Shown here piece after piece: positions 1 to 5,532 of a stretch of 6,206 bases of DNA. Each line of letters starts with the position of its first letter. Positions within the stretch are counted from its first letter, which is position 1. Under the pieces are notes generated by a model. The model had not been told where the DNA came from, ran no database searches, and worked only from the letters and a program-made list of their open reading frames with translations. The DNA comes from Spirochaetia bacterium. GTDB lineage: Bacteria; Spirochaetota; Spirochaetia; DTKZ01. The stretch covers positions 1 to 6,206 of the forward strand of contig JAISXE010000289.1 in NCBI GenBank assembly GCA_031270615.1. Reading direction: 5' to 3'. The translations under genes and the position numbers were made by a program.

Positions 1-97
1 GGCGCTCCCGCGCCAAAAACCGGGCTTTCCGCTGCAATTCCTCAGCCCCTGCGGGGCTTGCGGGATTTCCGCTGCAATCCCTGGCGCCCCACGGGCT
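1..97. repeat. Palindromic intergenic repeat, copy 1 (cut by window start)
   Basis: Bases 1-38 match 2390-2427 at 37 of 38 positions, with the first 33 identical. The block opens with a hairpin (GGCGC, loop TCCC, GCGCC, 1-14). It then has two boxes TTTCCGCTGCAAT at 26-38 and 66-78, spaced 40 bases, with a hairpin between them (AGCCCC 44-49, loop TGC, GGGGCT 53-58). The second box lies in its own stem (GGGATT 62-67 with AATCCC 76-81). It ends with CGCCCCACGGGCT at 85-97, also found at 2523-2535. CCAAAAACCGGG (13-24) is nearly complementary to CGGGTTTTGG (101-110), so the block could fold as one unit. In copy 2 five T residues precede the first hairpin; here that flank lies outside the window. 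The layout resembles REP/BIME-type repeats, but the family is not recognised. Bases 111-190 show nothing further. Confidence 0.75.
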
Positions 98-190
98 TCT
101 CGGGTTTTGGAACAACCTCTTCTGTCAACTCATTGTCTGCGCCGTCCGTGATGTCGGTGGTTGATTTTCTTTGCGCGTGGCCCCGCGCCC

Positions 191-220
191 TTTACCCTCA
201 TGCCTTCCCCGGTGTAGAAT
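191..220 (+). promoter_or_regulatory. Candidate promoter of pncA, possibly leaderless
   Basis: TTTACC (191-196) and TAGAAT (215-220) match the sigma-70 -35 and -10 consensus at 4/6 and 5/6 positions with an 18-base spacer. The -10 box ends six bases before the ATG at 227, so transcription would start at or next to the start codon. No Shine-Dalgarno sequence lies in the bases just before that ATG. This spacing is what is seen in leaderless genes. The call is inferred from position and match to consensus only; a promoter further upstream remains possible. Confidence 0.4.
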
Positions 221-226
221 AACGGC

Positions 227-862
227 ATGACCCTTCAATGCCTCGCGCAAAAATCCGCTTTGATTGTCGTGGACGTGCAGAACGACTTCTGCCCCGGCGG
301 GAGCCTCGCCATACAGGGCGGCGGCGAAATTGTCGATGCCGTAAACCGCGTCGCGCCCCGCTTCGGCTATGCCGCCGCGACGAAAGACTGGCACCCGGCG
401 GGCCATGTGTCTTTTGCCTCAAGCCATCCCGGCAAAAAACCTTTTGACACGGTTCTCGTGGGCGGCGTCTCCCAGGCCCTGTGGCCCGACCACTGCGTCC
501 AGGGCACGCCGGGCGCGGAGTTCCATCCCCGGCTGGACAGCCGGCCCTTCGCGGCGCTTATCCACAAGGGGCGGAAGGCCGGCCTTGATTCCTACTCCGC
601 GTTTTTTGAAAACGACGGGGAGACTCCCACGGGGCTGGGGTTTCTTCTCCGCGGCCTGGGATACGGGAGGCTGTTCCTCTGCGGGCTGGCAACGGATGTG
701 TGCGTGTATTACTCCGCCCGGGACGCGCTGAGGCTGGGTTTCGAGACTTATCTTATAGAAGACGCCTGCCGGGGCGTCAGCAGAAAATCCGCCGAAGAGG
801 CCCTCGCCGGACTGAAAAACGCCGGGGTCTTTATCGTCGCCTCAGAGGAGATCGCGCCATGA
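227..862 (+). CDS. pncA: Nicotinamidase (isochorismatase-family amidohydrolase)
   Basis: Hydrolyses nicotinamide to nicotinate and ammonia in the cytoplasm, the first step of the deamidating NAD salvage route. The 211-residue protein has the usual length of E. coli PncA and keeps its signatures: VVDVQNDF near the N-terminus, KDWHPAGHVSF, WPDHCVQ, HKG, DSYSAFF and GLATDVCV. By comparison with known nicotinamidases, the catalytic triad is Asp16, Lys114 and Cys159, and the metal ligands are Asp54, His56, His60 and His89; all are present. The ATG at 227 is the only start that leaves a full N-terminus, since later GTG or TTG codons would cut into the first beta strand. It has no clear ribosome binding site. 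Its stop overlaps the start of the next gene by four bases (ATGA), so the two NAD salvage enzymes are probably translationally coupled. Activity on pyrazinamide is typical of the family but cannot be read here. Confidence 0.95.
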   Translation: MTLQCLAQKSALIVVDVQNDFCPGGSLAIQGGGEIVDAVNRVAPRFGYAAATKDWHPAGHVSFASSHPGKKPFDTVLVGGVSQALWPDHCVQGTPGAEFHPRLDSRPFAALIHKGRKAGLDSYSAFFENDGETPTGLGFLLRGLGYGRLFLCGLATDVCVYYSARDALRLGFETYLIEDACRGVSRKSAEEALAGLKNAGVFIVASEEIAP

Positions 863-2289
863 CAGCAAGCTGCGCCCTTTTTACCGATTTGTACGAGCTT
901 ACAATGGCCCAGGGGTACTACCACTACAACATGAACACCCAGGTTGTCTTCGACATGTTTTTCCGCAGGCAGCCCTTTGGCGGGGGGTTCTCCGTTTTCG
1001 CGGGGCTGGGCGATGTTCTTGCCGCCCTGGAGGGTTTTCGCTTTTCCGGCGAAGACCTGGCCTACCTGGAAAGCCTGAAAACCTTTCGGGCCGATTTTCT
1101 GAAATACCTTGAGGGCTTCCGTTTTTCCGGCGACGTGTACGCCCTTGAGGAGGGAACGCCCATCTTCCCCCAGGAGCCGCTCCTGCGGATTCACGGGAAC
1201 CTCATCGAGACGCAGCTTGTCGAGGGCATGATCCTGAACATCATCAACTTTCAAAGCCTTATCGCCACAAAAACCGCGCGCGTGTACCTCGCCTCCGGGG
1301 GCGGGACCATCATGGAGTTCGGCCTGCGCCGCGCCCAGGGGCCAGACGGCGCCATGTCCGCAAGCCGGGCCGCGTACATAGGCGGGGCTGCCTCCACCTC
1401 CAACACCCTCGCGGGCAGGGTCTACGGCATTCCCGTCAGCGGGACCATGGCCCACTCCTGGATTATGGCCTTTGACTCCGAAGAAGAAGCCTTTGACCGT
1501 TATGCGCAATTGTACCCCGACGCCACCGCCATGCTCATCGACACCTACAACACCATGCGAAGCGGCGTGCCCAACGCCATCAAAATCGGCAAGAAACTCA
1601 AAAGCCTCGGCAAACCCACGGCGGTGCGCCTGGACTCCGGGGACATACAGTATTTAAGCGGGGAGGTGCGCAAGGCCCTGGATGCCGCCGGCCTCGCCGA
1701 AATGAAAATCGCCGTGTCCAACGAGCTGGACGAAGAAATCATCAGCCACCTTGTGGCCGCCAAAAGTCCCATCGATCTGTGGGGAGTCGGAACGCGCCTT
1801 GTGACCGGGGGCAAAGACTCTTCCTTTACCGGCGTCTACAAACTCGCCGCGCGGGAAAAAAACGGCGTCTTCCAGCCCACCATGAAAGTTTCGGACAATC
1901 CCGAAAAATCCACAAACCCCGGCATCAAGCAGGTCTACCGCTTTCACGACGCGAAGGGCAGCCCCCTCGCGGACCTCATCGCCTTCGAGGGCGAGGAGTT
2001 TTCCTGTGGCCAAAAAGTCCTGTTCCATCACCCCTTTATGGACTACCGGCATTTTTATCTCGAAGTCGGCGGAAAAGTCACCCCCCTTCTGGAAAAAAAA
2101 ATGCAGGGCGGAAAAACCGCCTCACAGCGGCCCAGCCTCGCGGATATCCGCGCGCGCGCCCTTGGCTGCCTGGGAAACCTTGACCCCACCTACACCCGCC
2201 TTCTGAACCCGCACGTCTACAAGGTGTCCATCAGCGAAAAACTGAGCAAACTCAAAGTGGCCATGATTGAGGAAATGCTGGGAAAATAA
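859..2289 (+). CDS. pncB: Nicotinate phosphoribosyltransferase
   Basis: Joins nicotinate to PRPP, with ATP hydrolysis, to give nicotinate mononucleotide; it uses the product of the preceding nicotinamidase. The 476-residue protein opens with FTDLYELTMAQGYY, a hallmark of the family. It carries FGLRRAQGPDG (154-164), the AAYIGGAASTSNTLAG stretch (171-186), and SGTMAHSW, whose His199 corresponds to the histidine that is transiently phosphorylated. RLDSGD (257-262) and WGVGTRLVTGG (309-319) are the phosphate-binding region. The C-terminus (RLLNPHVYKVSIS) is also typical. Length fits the long bacterial class (as in Firmicutes and human NAPRT) rather than the roughly 400-residue E. coli PncB. The start at 859 is chosen because it overlaps the pncA stop and follows CAGAGGAG (843-850) at eight bases; the frame is open back to 700, but that extension lies within pncA. 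The usual His after FGLRRA is Gln here. No convincing terminator follows. Confidence 0.95.
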   Translation: MTASCALFTDLYELTMAQGYYHYNMNTQVVFDMFFRRQPFGGGFSVFAGLGDVLAALEGFRFSGEDLAYLESLKTFRADFLKYLEGFRFSGDVYALEEGTPIFPQEPLLRIHGNLIETQLVEGMILNIINFQSLIATKTARVYLASGGGTIMEFGLRRAQGPDGAMSASRAAYIGGAASTSNTLAGRVYGIPVSGTMAHSWIMAFDSEEEAFDRYAQLYPDATAMLIDTYNTMRSGVPNAIKIGKKLKSLGKPTAVRLDSGDIQYLSGEVRKALDAAGLAEMKIAVSNELDEEIISHLVAAKSPIDLWGVGTRLVTGGKDSSFTGVYKLAAREKNGVFQPTMKVSDNPEKSTNPGIKQVYRFHDAKGSPLADLIAFEGEEFSCGQKVLFHHPFMDYRHFYLEVGGKVTPLLEKKMQGGKTASQRPSLADIRARALGCLGNLDPTYTRLLNPHVYKVSISEKLSKLKVAMIEEMLGK

Positions 2290-2307
2290 AAACCGCCGCT
2301 GGCCGGC

Positions 2308-2316
2308 AGTATCCAC
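2308..2316. repeat. Left 9-bp direct repeat (probable target-site duplication)
   Basis: AGTATCCAC lies immediately outside the left terminal inverted repeat and is repeated exactly at 2591-2599, immediately outside the right one. The bases beyond differ (C at 2307, T at 2600), and the repeat abuts the element ends exactly. A nine-base duplication of this kind is made by several transposase families (for example IS1 and some IS4 members), so it does not by itself name the family. Confidence 0.75.
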
Positions 2317-2334
2317 CAGGGTATCGGTGTTTAC
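2317..2334 (+). repeat. Left terminal inverted repeat
   Basis: CAGGGTATCGGTGTTTAC. Its reverse complement matches the right end at 2573-2590 in 15 of 18 bases, with mismatches at the 7th, 12th and 13th bases of the right copy. The outermost five bases (CAGGG/CCCTG) and innermost six (GTTTAC/GTAAAC) are perfect, as expected if these are cleavage and binding sites. Confidence 0.7.
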
Positions 2335-2384
2335 TTTTTTCAGTCATATTGCAATGTCAACAAGTTAAGAAAAAGATGTGCGCC

Positions 2385-2535
2385 TTTTTGGCGCTCCCGC
2401 GCCAAAAACCGGGCTTTCCGCTTCAATCTTTTTGCACCGGGCGGCAAAAAGGATTTCCGCTCCAATCCAGGTTGCATGGGCGAGCAGCAATTTTGCGAAG
2501 CAAAATTGCGACCAGCCCCTGACGCCCCACGGGCT
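2385..2535. repeat. Palindromic intergenic repeat, copy 2 (inside the element)
   Basis: Starts with a perfect 10-bp hairpin: TTTTTGGCGC (2385-2394), loop TCCC, complementary arm 2399-2408. It then follows copy 1 closely to 2427. Boxes TTTCCGCTTCAAT (2415-2427) and TTTCCGCTCCAAT (2454-2466) are 39 bases apart. Between them is a hairpin (CTTTTTGC 2428-2435, complementary arm 2444-2451) unrelated in sequence to the one in copy 1 but in the same place. The terminal block CGCCCCACGGGCT (2523-2535) is shared, but here 54 bases separate it from the second box against four in copy 1. The first hairpin has T residues upstream and A residues downstream, the reverse of an intrinsic terminator. Confidence 0.75.
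2487..2509. repeat. Perfect 10-bp stem hairpin, loop GAA
   Basis: GCAATTTTGC (2487-2496), loop GAA, and the exact complementary arm GCAAAATTGC (2500-2509). It lies in a stretch of about 50 bases that copy 1 of the repeat lacks, so it may be a separate palindromic unit inserted in this copy. There is no T tract after it, so it is not a standard terminator. Confidence 0.8.
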
Positions 2536-2537
2536 AT

Positions 2538-2552
2538 TTGCGCTTCGCGCAA
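2538..2552. repeat. Short perfect hairpin near the right end of the element
   Basis: TTGCGC (2538-2543), loop TTC, and GCGCAA (2547-2552). It follows the conserved CGCCCCACGGGCT block directly, where copy 1 has unrelated sequence. The left arm doubles as the possible -35 box of the outward promoter described separately. Confidence 0.6.
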
Positions 2553-2568
2553 TCTAATTCTATACAAT
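2538..2568 (+). promoter_or_regulatory. Weak candidate outward promoter toward dctP
   Basis: TTGCGC (2538-2543, 3/6 to the -35 consensus) and TATACAAT (2561-2568) with 17 bases to TATACA, or 19 bases to TACAAT (5/6 to the -10 consensus). It would start transcription inside the right terminal repeat and read into dctP about 85 bases on. A rival -10 box, TATCAT (2628-2633, 5/6), lies outside the element but has no good -35 partner. Which one drives the TRAP operon cannot be decided from sequence. Confidence 0.25.
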
Positions 2569-2572
2569 GATG

Positions 2573-2590
2573 GTAAACGCCGAGGCCCTG
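2573..2590 (-). repeat. Right terminal inverted repeat
   Basis: GTAAACGCCGAGGCCCTG, the inverted partner of 2317-2334 (15 of 18 bases). It ends directly against the second AGTATCCAC. Confidence 0.7.
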
Positions 2591-2599
2591 AGTATCCAC
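2591..2599. repeat. Right 9-bp direct repeat (probable target-site duplication)
   Basis: AGTATCCAC, identical to 2308-2316 and in the same orientation, abutting the right end of the element. Removing the element and one nonamer would restore an uninterrupted pncB-dctP spacer of 86 bases. Confidence 0.75.
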
Positions 2600-2644
2600 T
2601 TTACCTTTTTTCAAAAATGGGGCATTTTATCATCATCGCTTTAG

Positions 2645-2651
2645 TAAGGAG
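2645..2651 (+). promoter_or_regulatory. Ribosome binding site that fixes the dctP start
   Basis: TAAGGAG ends seven bases before the ATG at 2659. The reading frame is open much further upstream (an ATG at 2476 lies inside the mobile element), so this site is the main reason for placing the start at 2659. Confidence 0.8.
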
Positions 2652-2658
2652 TACCCGA

Positions 2659-3699
2659 ATGTTTTTCAGAAAAGGCCTCGGCGGTTTTTCCCGCCGGGGC
2701 CTTAAATGGGGTGTCTGCCTGTCCGCCGCGGTGTTTTTCGGCTGTTCCGGAGCGGGGCAAACCACGCGGCTTTCCTACAGCATTTTTTTCCCGCCGACGC
2801 ACGCGCAAACCCGCGCCGCCCGGGAGTGGGCTGCGGACATAGAAGCCCGCACCCGGGGAAGGGTGGCTATCGTCCTTTTTCCCGGCGAAACCCTGACGAA
2901 ATCCACGCGGGTCTATGACGGCGTTGTCAACGGGGTTTCGGACCTTGGGATGAGCGCCTTTGCCTACACGCGCGGCCGTTTTCCCCTGCTGGAAGGCCTT
3001 GACCTTCCCATCGGGTATCCGGACGGAAAAAACGCGACAAAAACGGCTAACGCCATTTTCCGCATTTATAATCCGCCGGAGCTGCGGGAGGTTCAGGTTA
3101 TGTACCTTCACGCCCACGGCCCCGGCGTCATAGCGGCGAAAAAGAAAATAGAATCCCTGGCGGATCTGAGGGGCGTCAAGGTGCGCGGAACCGGGCTTTC
3201 CGCGAAAATCGTGGAAAGCCTTGGCGCTGTTCCCGTATCCATGGGCCAGGGAGAAACCTACGAGGCTTTGCAGCGCGGGGTTGTGGAGGCGACCCTGTGC
3301 CCCATAGAAACCCTGAAGGGCTGGAGGCAGGCCGAGGTTATTGAGCGCGTTCTGTCCACGGCGGCCACGGGCTATACAACGACGATGTACGTTGTCATGA
3401 ACAAGGACAGATGGAACAGCCTGCCGGAGGATATTCAGGGCATTTTCCGGGAAGTGAATGAGCTTTCGATGGAAAGACAGGGGCAGGCCTGGGATACGGC
3501 CGATGACGAGGCGAAGGCCCTGCTGAAGGAAACGGGGAAACCCGTTGACGTTTTAAGCCCCGGCCAGGAGGAGGCTTTTGTCCGCGCCGTGAATCCCATG
3601 CTGGAAGACTGGGCCGCGTCTTTGGAAAAACGCGGAATGCCGGGGCAGGCCGTTCTGGCCGATCTCCACCGGCTGGTAAAGGAAAACACCAAACCATGA
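2659..3699 (+). CDS. dctP: TRAP transporter solute-binding protein DctP, probable lipoprotein
   Basis: Extracytoplasmic receptor that captures the substrate and hands it to the DctQM membrane complex. The 346-residue protein begins with a basic stretch (MFFRKG...SRRGLKWG) and a short hydrophobic segment ending in VFFGC. Cys29 is followed by SGAG, so it is probably cleaved and lipid-anchored; the residues before the Cys (FFG) are a loose lipobox. The mature part follows the DctP fold: an initial strand LSYSIFFPPTHAQTRAA (38-54), the LFPGETLTKSTRVYDGVVNGVSDLG region (73-97), then SLADLRGVKVRG (166-177), whose Arg176 matches the arginine that binds the substrate carboxylate in characterised members. 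LGAVPVSMGQGETYEALQRG follows (188-207), with the conserved GVVEAT. The substrate is probably an organic acid, but its identity is not readable. First gene of the dctPQM-uspA operon; its stop overlaps dctQ (ATGA). If Cys29 is not used, it would be an ordinary periplasmic protein. Confidence 0.92.
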   Translation: MFFRKGLGGFSRRGLKWGVCLSAAVFFGCSGAGQTTRLSYSIFFPPTHAQTRAAREWAADIEARTRGRVAIVLFPGETLTKSTRVYDGVVNGVSDLGMSAFAYTRGRFPLLEGLDLPIGYPDGKNATKTANAIFRIYNPPELREVQVMYLHAHGPGVIAAKKKIESLADLRGVKVRGTGLSAKIVESLGAVPVSMGQGETYEALQRGVVEATLCPIETLKGWRQAEVIERVLSTAATGYTTTMYVVMNKDRWNSLPEDIQGIFREVNELSMERQGQAWDTADDEAKALLKETGKPVDVLSPGQEEAFVRAVNPMLEDWAASLEKRGMPGQAVLADLHRLVKENTKP

Positions 3700-4214
3700 A
3701 AGAACACAAAAATGCGGGAACTTCTCCCGCCGAAATTTTTTTTGACGCGGTCCGCAGGCTGGTCCTGTTTTTGGCAATGGTTTCCGGGGCCGCGATTTTC
3801 GTCATGATAGCCGTAACGGTCTGCGACATTGTGTTCAGGCTTTTCCGCTCCGGCATTACCGGGGCCTACGACATCGTCTGCCTCGCGGGGGCCGTGGCCC
3901 TGGCCTGCGCCCTTCCCTATGTGACGGCGGTGAAGGGCCATATCGCCATCGAATTTTTTTACCAAAAAGCGGGCAAGACCGGGCGGAAAATTCTTGATTC
4001 CGCTTTCCGCCTGCTTCTTCTTGCCCTTTTCGCTTTTCTCGCCTTCCGCTGCGTGGGCTACGGATTGTATCTCGCCTCCGTGGGCCAGGTCATGCTGACG
4101 CTGAAGGCGCCTGTTTTTTGGCTGCCCTTTCTTCTGAGCGGTATTTTTGCGCTGCTTATCATTATAACTTTCTACCACCTGATTCATCCAGGAAAAGGAA
4201 TGATAAAGCCATGA
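3696..4214 (+). CDS. dctQ: TRAP transporter small membrane subunit DctQ
   Basis: Small integral membrane subunit of the TRAP carrier, which pairs with DctM and helps dock the binding protein. The 172-residue product has four hydrophobic segments at about 21-46, 58-77, 99-125 and 139-162, the standard DctQ topology and length. The family-typical pattern is visible: an arginine-rich turn after the first helix (DIVFRLF), then GAYDIVCLAGAVALACALPYVTAVKGHIAIEFFY, containing the conserved stretch from the second helix into the (K/R)GHI motif. The start at 3696 overlaps the dctP stop by four bases and follows an AGGA at about 12 bases; the stop likewise overlaps dctM, so the three subunits are coupled in translation. 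Sequence conservation in this family is low, so the call rests on topology, the GHI motif and the position between dctP and dctM. Confidence 0.92.
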   Translation: MKEHKNAGTSPAEIFFDAVRRLVLFLAMVSGAAIFVMIAVTVCDIVFRLFRSGITGAYDIVCLAGAVALACALPYVTAVKGHIAIEFFYQKAGKTGRKILDSAFRLLLLALFAFLAFRCVGYGLYLASVGQVMLTLKAPVFWLPFLLSGIFALLIIITFYHLIHPGKGMIKP

Positions 4215-5512
4215 GTCCATTTCTGTTCGGTTTTATTGGGATTTTTCTGCTCTTTCTCTTCCTGTTGAGCAGCATGCCCGTGGCCTTTGCCATGCTGGGC
4301 GCGGGGGTCATCGGTTTTGCCCTTATCGTCAGCCCCTACGCGGCTGTTTCCATGGCGGCCATGGACCTGCTGGACAGCATTCTGTCATATAACCTGACGG
4401 TCATTCCCCTCTTTGTGCTGATGGGCCAGACGACGTTCCACGCGGGAATCAGCACCGGGCTTTTCCGCGCGGCCTACGCCTGGATGGGGCACCTTCCCGG
4501 GGGGCTTGCAATGGCCACCGTCGGCGCCTGCACGGGTTTCGGCGCCATAAGCGGTTCGGGGCCGGCCACCGCGGCGACCATGGCCGCCGTGGCCATGCCG
4601 GAAATGCGGCGTTACAAATATTCCGATGCCCTCGCGGGGGGCACGGTGGCGGCCGGGGGCAGCCTGGGCATGCTGATTCCGCCCAGCGTGGTATTTATTG
4701 TTTACGCCCTTTTAACCGAGCAGTCCATCGGCGAGCTCTTTCTGGCGGGCATCGTGCCGGGACTTATGATTGCGCTTCTTTTTTGCATTTCCATTGCCTG
4801 GAGGTGCAGCCGCGACCCGCTGCTTGGCCCGCCCGGCCCAAAATCATCCTGGAAAGAGCGCTTTGCTTCCCTGTGGGGAATCGCCGAAATGCTTCTTCTT
4901 TTTTTTATTGTCATGGGGGGGATGTTCCTCGGCCTTTTTACGGCCATCGAAGCCGCGGCCGTGGGCGCCGCAGGCAGCCTGGTTATCGCCCTCTTCAAGC
5001 GGAGCCTGTCGCGGGACGTGCTGAAAAAAATTATCAAAGAAACGGTGCGCAGCTCCTGCATGGTTTTATTCATTGTCACTTCGGCTTCGATTTTCGGGCG
5101 TTTTCTTGCTGTCTCGCAGATACCTTTCGCCGTCGCTTCCTGGTTTTCGGCCCTGCCCCTGCCGGGCTTATTTATCATCGTTCTTGTCATCCTGTTTTTC
5201 CTCGTGGCCGGCTGTTTCATCGACGCCCTGGCCCTGGTTCTTCTGACCATACCGATATTTTTTCCCGTTGTCCGCAGGCTTGGCTACGATCCGGTGTGGT
5301 TCGGCGTCATGATTGTGGTCGTTACCCAGATGAGCGTTATCACCCCGCCCGTGGGCGTCAATGTCTATGTGGTAAGCGGTATTGAGCGGGATATTCCGCT
5401 TCAGGAAATTTTCCGCGGCGCAATGCCGTTTTTATTCATGCTGATCATCGCGGCGGGGATTCTGCTGGCCTTTCCGCAGCTTTGCCTTTTCCTGCCCTAC
5501 GCCGGCAGATGA
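4211..5512 (+). CDS. dctM: TRAP transporter large membrane subunit DctM
   Basis: Large membrane subunit that carries the sodium-coupled transport pathway, in the ion transporter superfamily. The 433-residue product is hydrophobic throughout, in keeping with 11-12 transmembrane segments plus re-entrant loops. Characteristic motifs are present: GSGPATAATMAAVAMPEM (115-132), AAGGSLGMLIPPSVVFIVYA (147-166), GLFTAIEAAAVGA (241-253) and, in the second half, TPPVGVNVYVVSG (378-390). The two PP-containing loops correspond to the paired re-entrant hairpins that form the substrate and sodium sites. The start at 4211 overlaps the dctQ stop (ATGA) and follows AAAGGAA (4194-4200) at ten bases; the frame is open back to 4118, but that part lies in dctQ. 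It is separate from dctQ, not the fused DctQM form. Followed after 20 bases by uspA. Confidence 0.95.
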   Translation: MSPFLFGFIGIFLLFLFLLSSMPVAFAMLGAGVIGFALIVSPYAAVSMAAMDLLDSILSYNLTVIPLFVLMGQTTFHAGISTGLFRAAYAWMGHLPGGLAMATVGACTGFGAISGSGPATAATMAAVAMPEMRRYKYSDALAGGTVAAGGSLGMLIPPSVVFIVYALLTEQSIGELFLAGIVPGLMIALLFCISIAWRCSRDPLLGPPGPKSSWKERFASLWGIAEMLLLFFIVMGGMFLGLFTAIEAAAVGAAGSLVIALFKRSLSRDVLKKIIKETVRSSCMVLFIVTSASIFGRFLAVSQIPFAVASWFSALPLPGLFIIVLVILFFLVAGCFIDALALVLLTIPIFFPVVRRLGYDPVWFGVMIVVVTQMSVITPPVGVNVYVVSGIERDIPLQEIFRGAMPFLFMLIIAAGILLAFPQLCLFLPYAGR

Positions 5513-5520
5513 TTGGGAAC

Positions 5521-5527
5521 AGGAGGG
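5521..5527 (+). promoter_or_regulatory. Strong ribosome binding site of uspA
   Basis: AGGAGGG ends five bases before the ATG at 5533. It is the best Shine-Dalgarno match in the window, consistent with independent, efficient translation of uspA from the shared transcript. It also decides the start against an in-frame ATG at 5482 inside dctM. Confidence 0.8.
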
Positions 5528-5532
5528 AAAGC

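Larger units (their letters stand above)
2317..2590. mobile_element. MITE-like non-autonomous insertion element, 274 bp
   Basis: The ends are CAGGGTATCGGTGTTTAC (2317-2334) and GTAAACGCCGAGGCCCTG (2573-2590), inverted copies of each other at 15 of 18 positions. Identical nonamers AGTATCCAC flank both ends, which is the footprint of transposition. There is no transposase gene: the short open frames inside are low-complexity readings through hairpins. The interior holds an AT-rich left arm (2335-2384), a copy of the palindromic repeat also found at the window start (2385-2535), and two further perfect hairpins. It sits between pncB and dctP and separates the two operons. It would need a transposase supplied elsewhere in the genome. 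Family unassigned. An alternative is a composite intergenic repeat whose ends match by chance; adjacency of the exact 9-bp duplication to both ends argues against that. Confidence 0.7.

Noticed and set aside
26..78. CRISPR-like spacing of the TTTCCGCTNCAAT boxes
   Set aside because: Only two 13-base units per site, no longer repeat, no cas genes, and hairpins in the spacer; it is a palindromic intergenic repeat.
748..1509. Long minus-strand open frame opposite pncB
   Set aside because: Shadow of the highly conserved pncB coding frame in GC-rich sequence; no recognisable family.
2295..2307. Possible terminator hairpin after pncB (GCCG, loop CTGGC, CGGC)
   Set aside because: Only a 4-bp stem and no adjacent T tract.
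2340..2567. Minus-strand open frame of 75 codons inside the element
   Set aside because: Its coding content is the repeat and hairpin sequence read backwards, with no domain or start signals; it is not a transposase.
2476..2658. In-frame upstream extension of dctP running through the right half of the mobile element
   Set aside because: The frame is open, but the extension reads through hairpins and the terminal repeat, has no recognisable protein features, and the strong ribosome binding site and signal sequence fix the start at 2659.
3435..4220. Long minus-strand open frame opposite dctP/dctQ
   Set aside because: Overlaps two well-supported genes and gives a low-complexity, charged protein with no family features.
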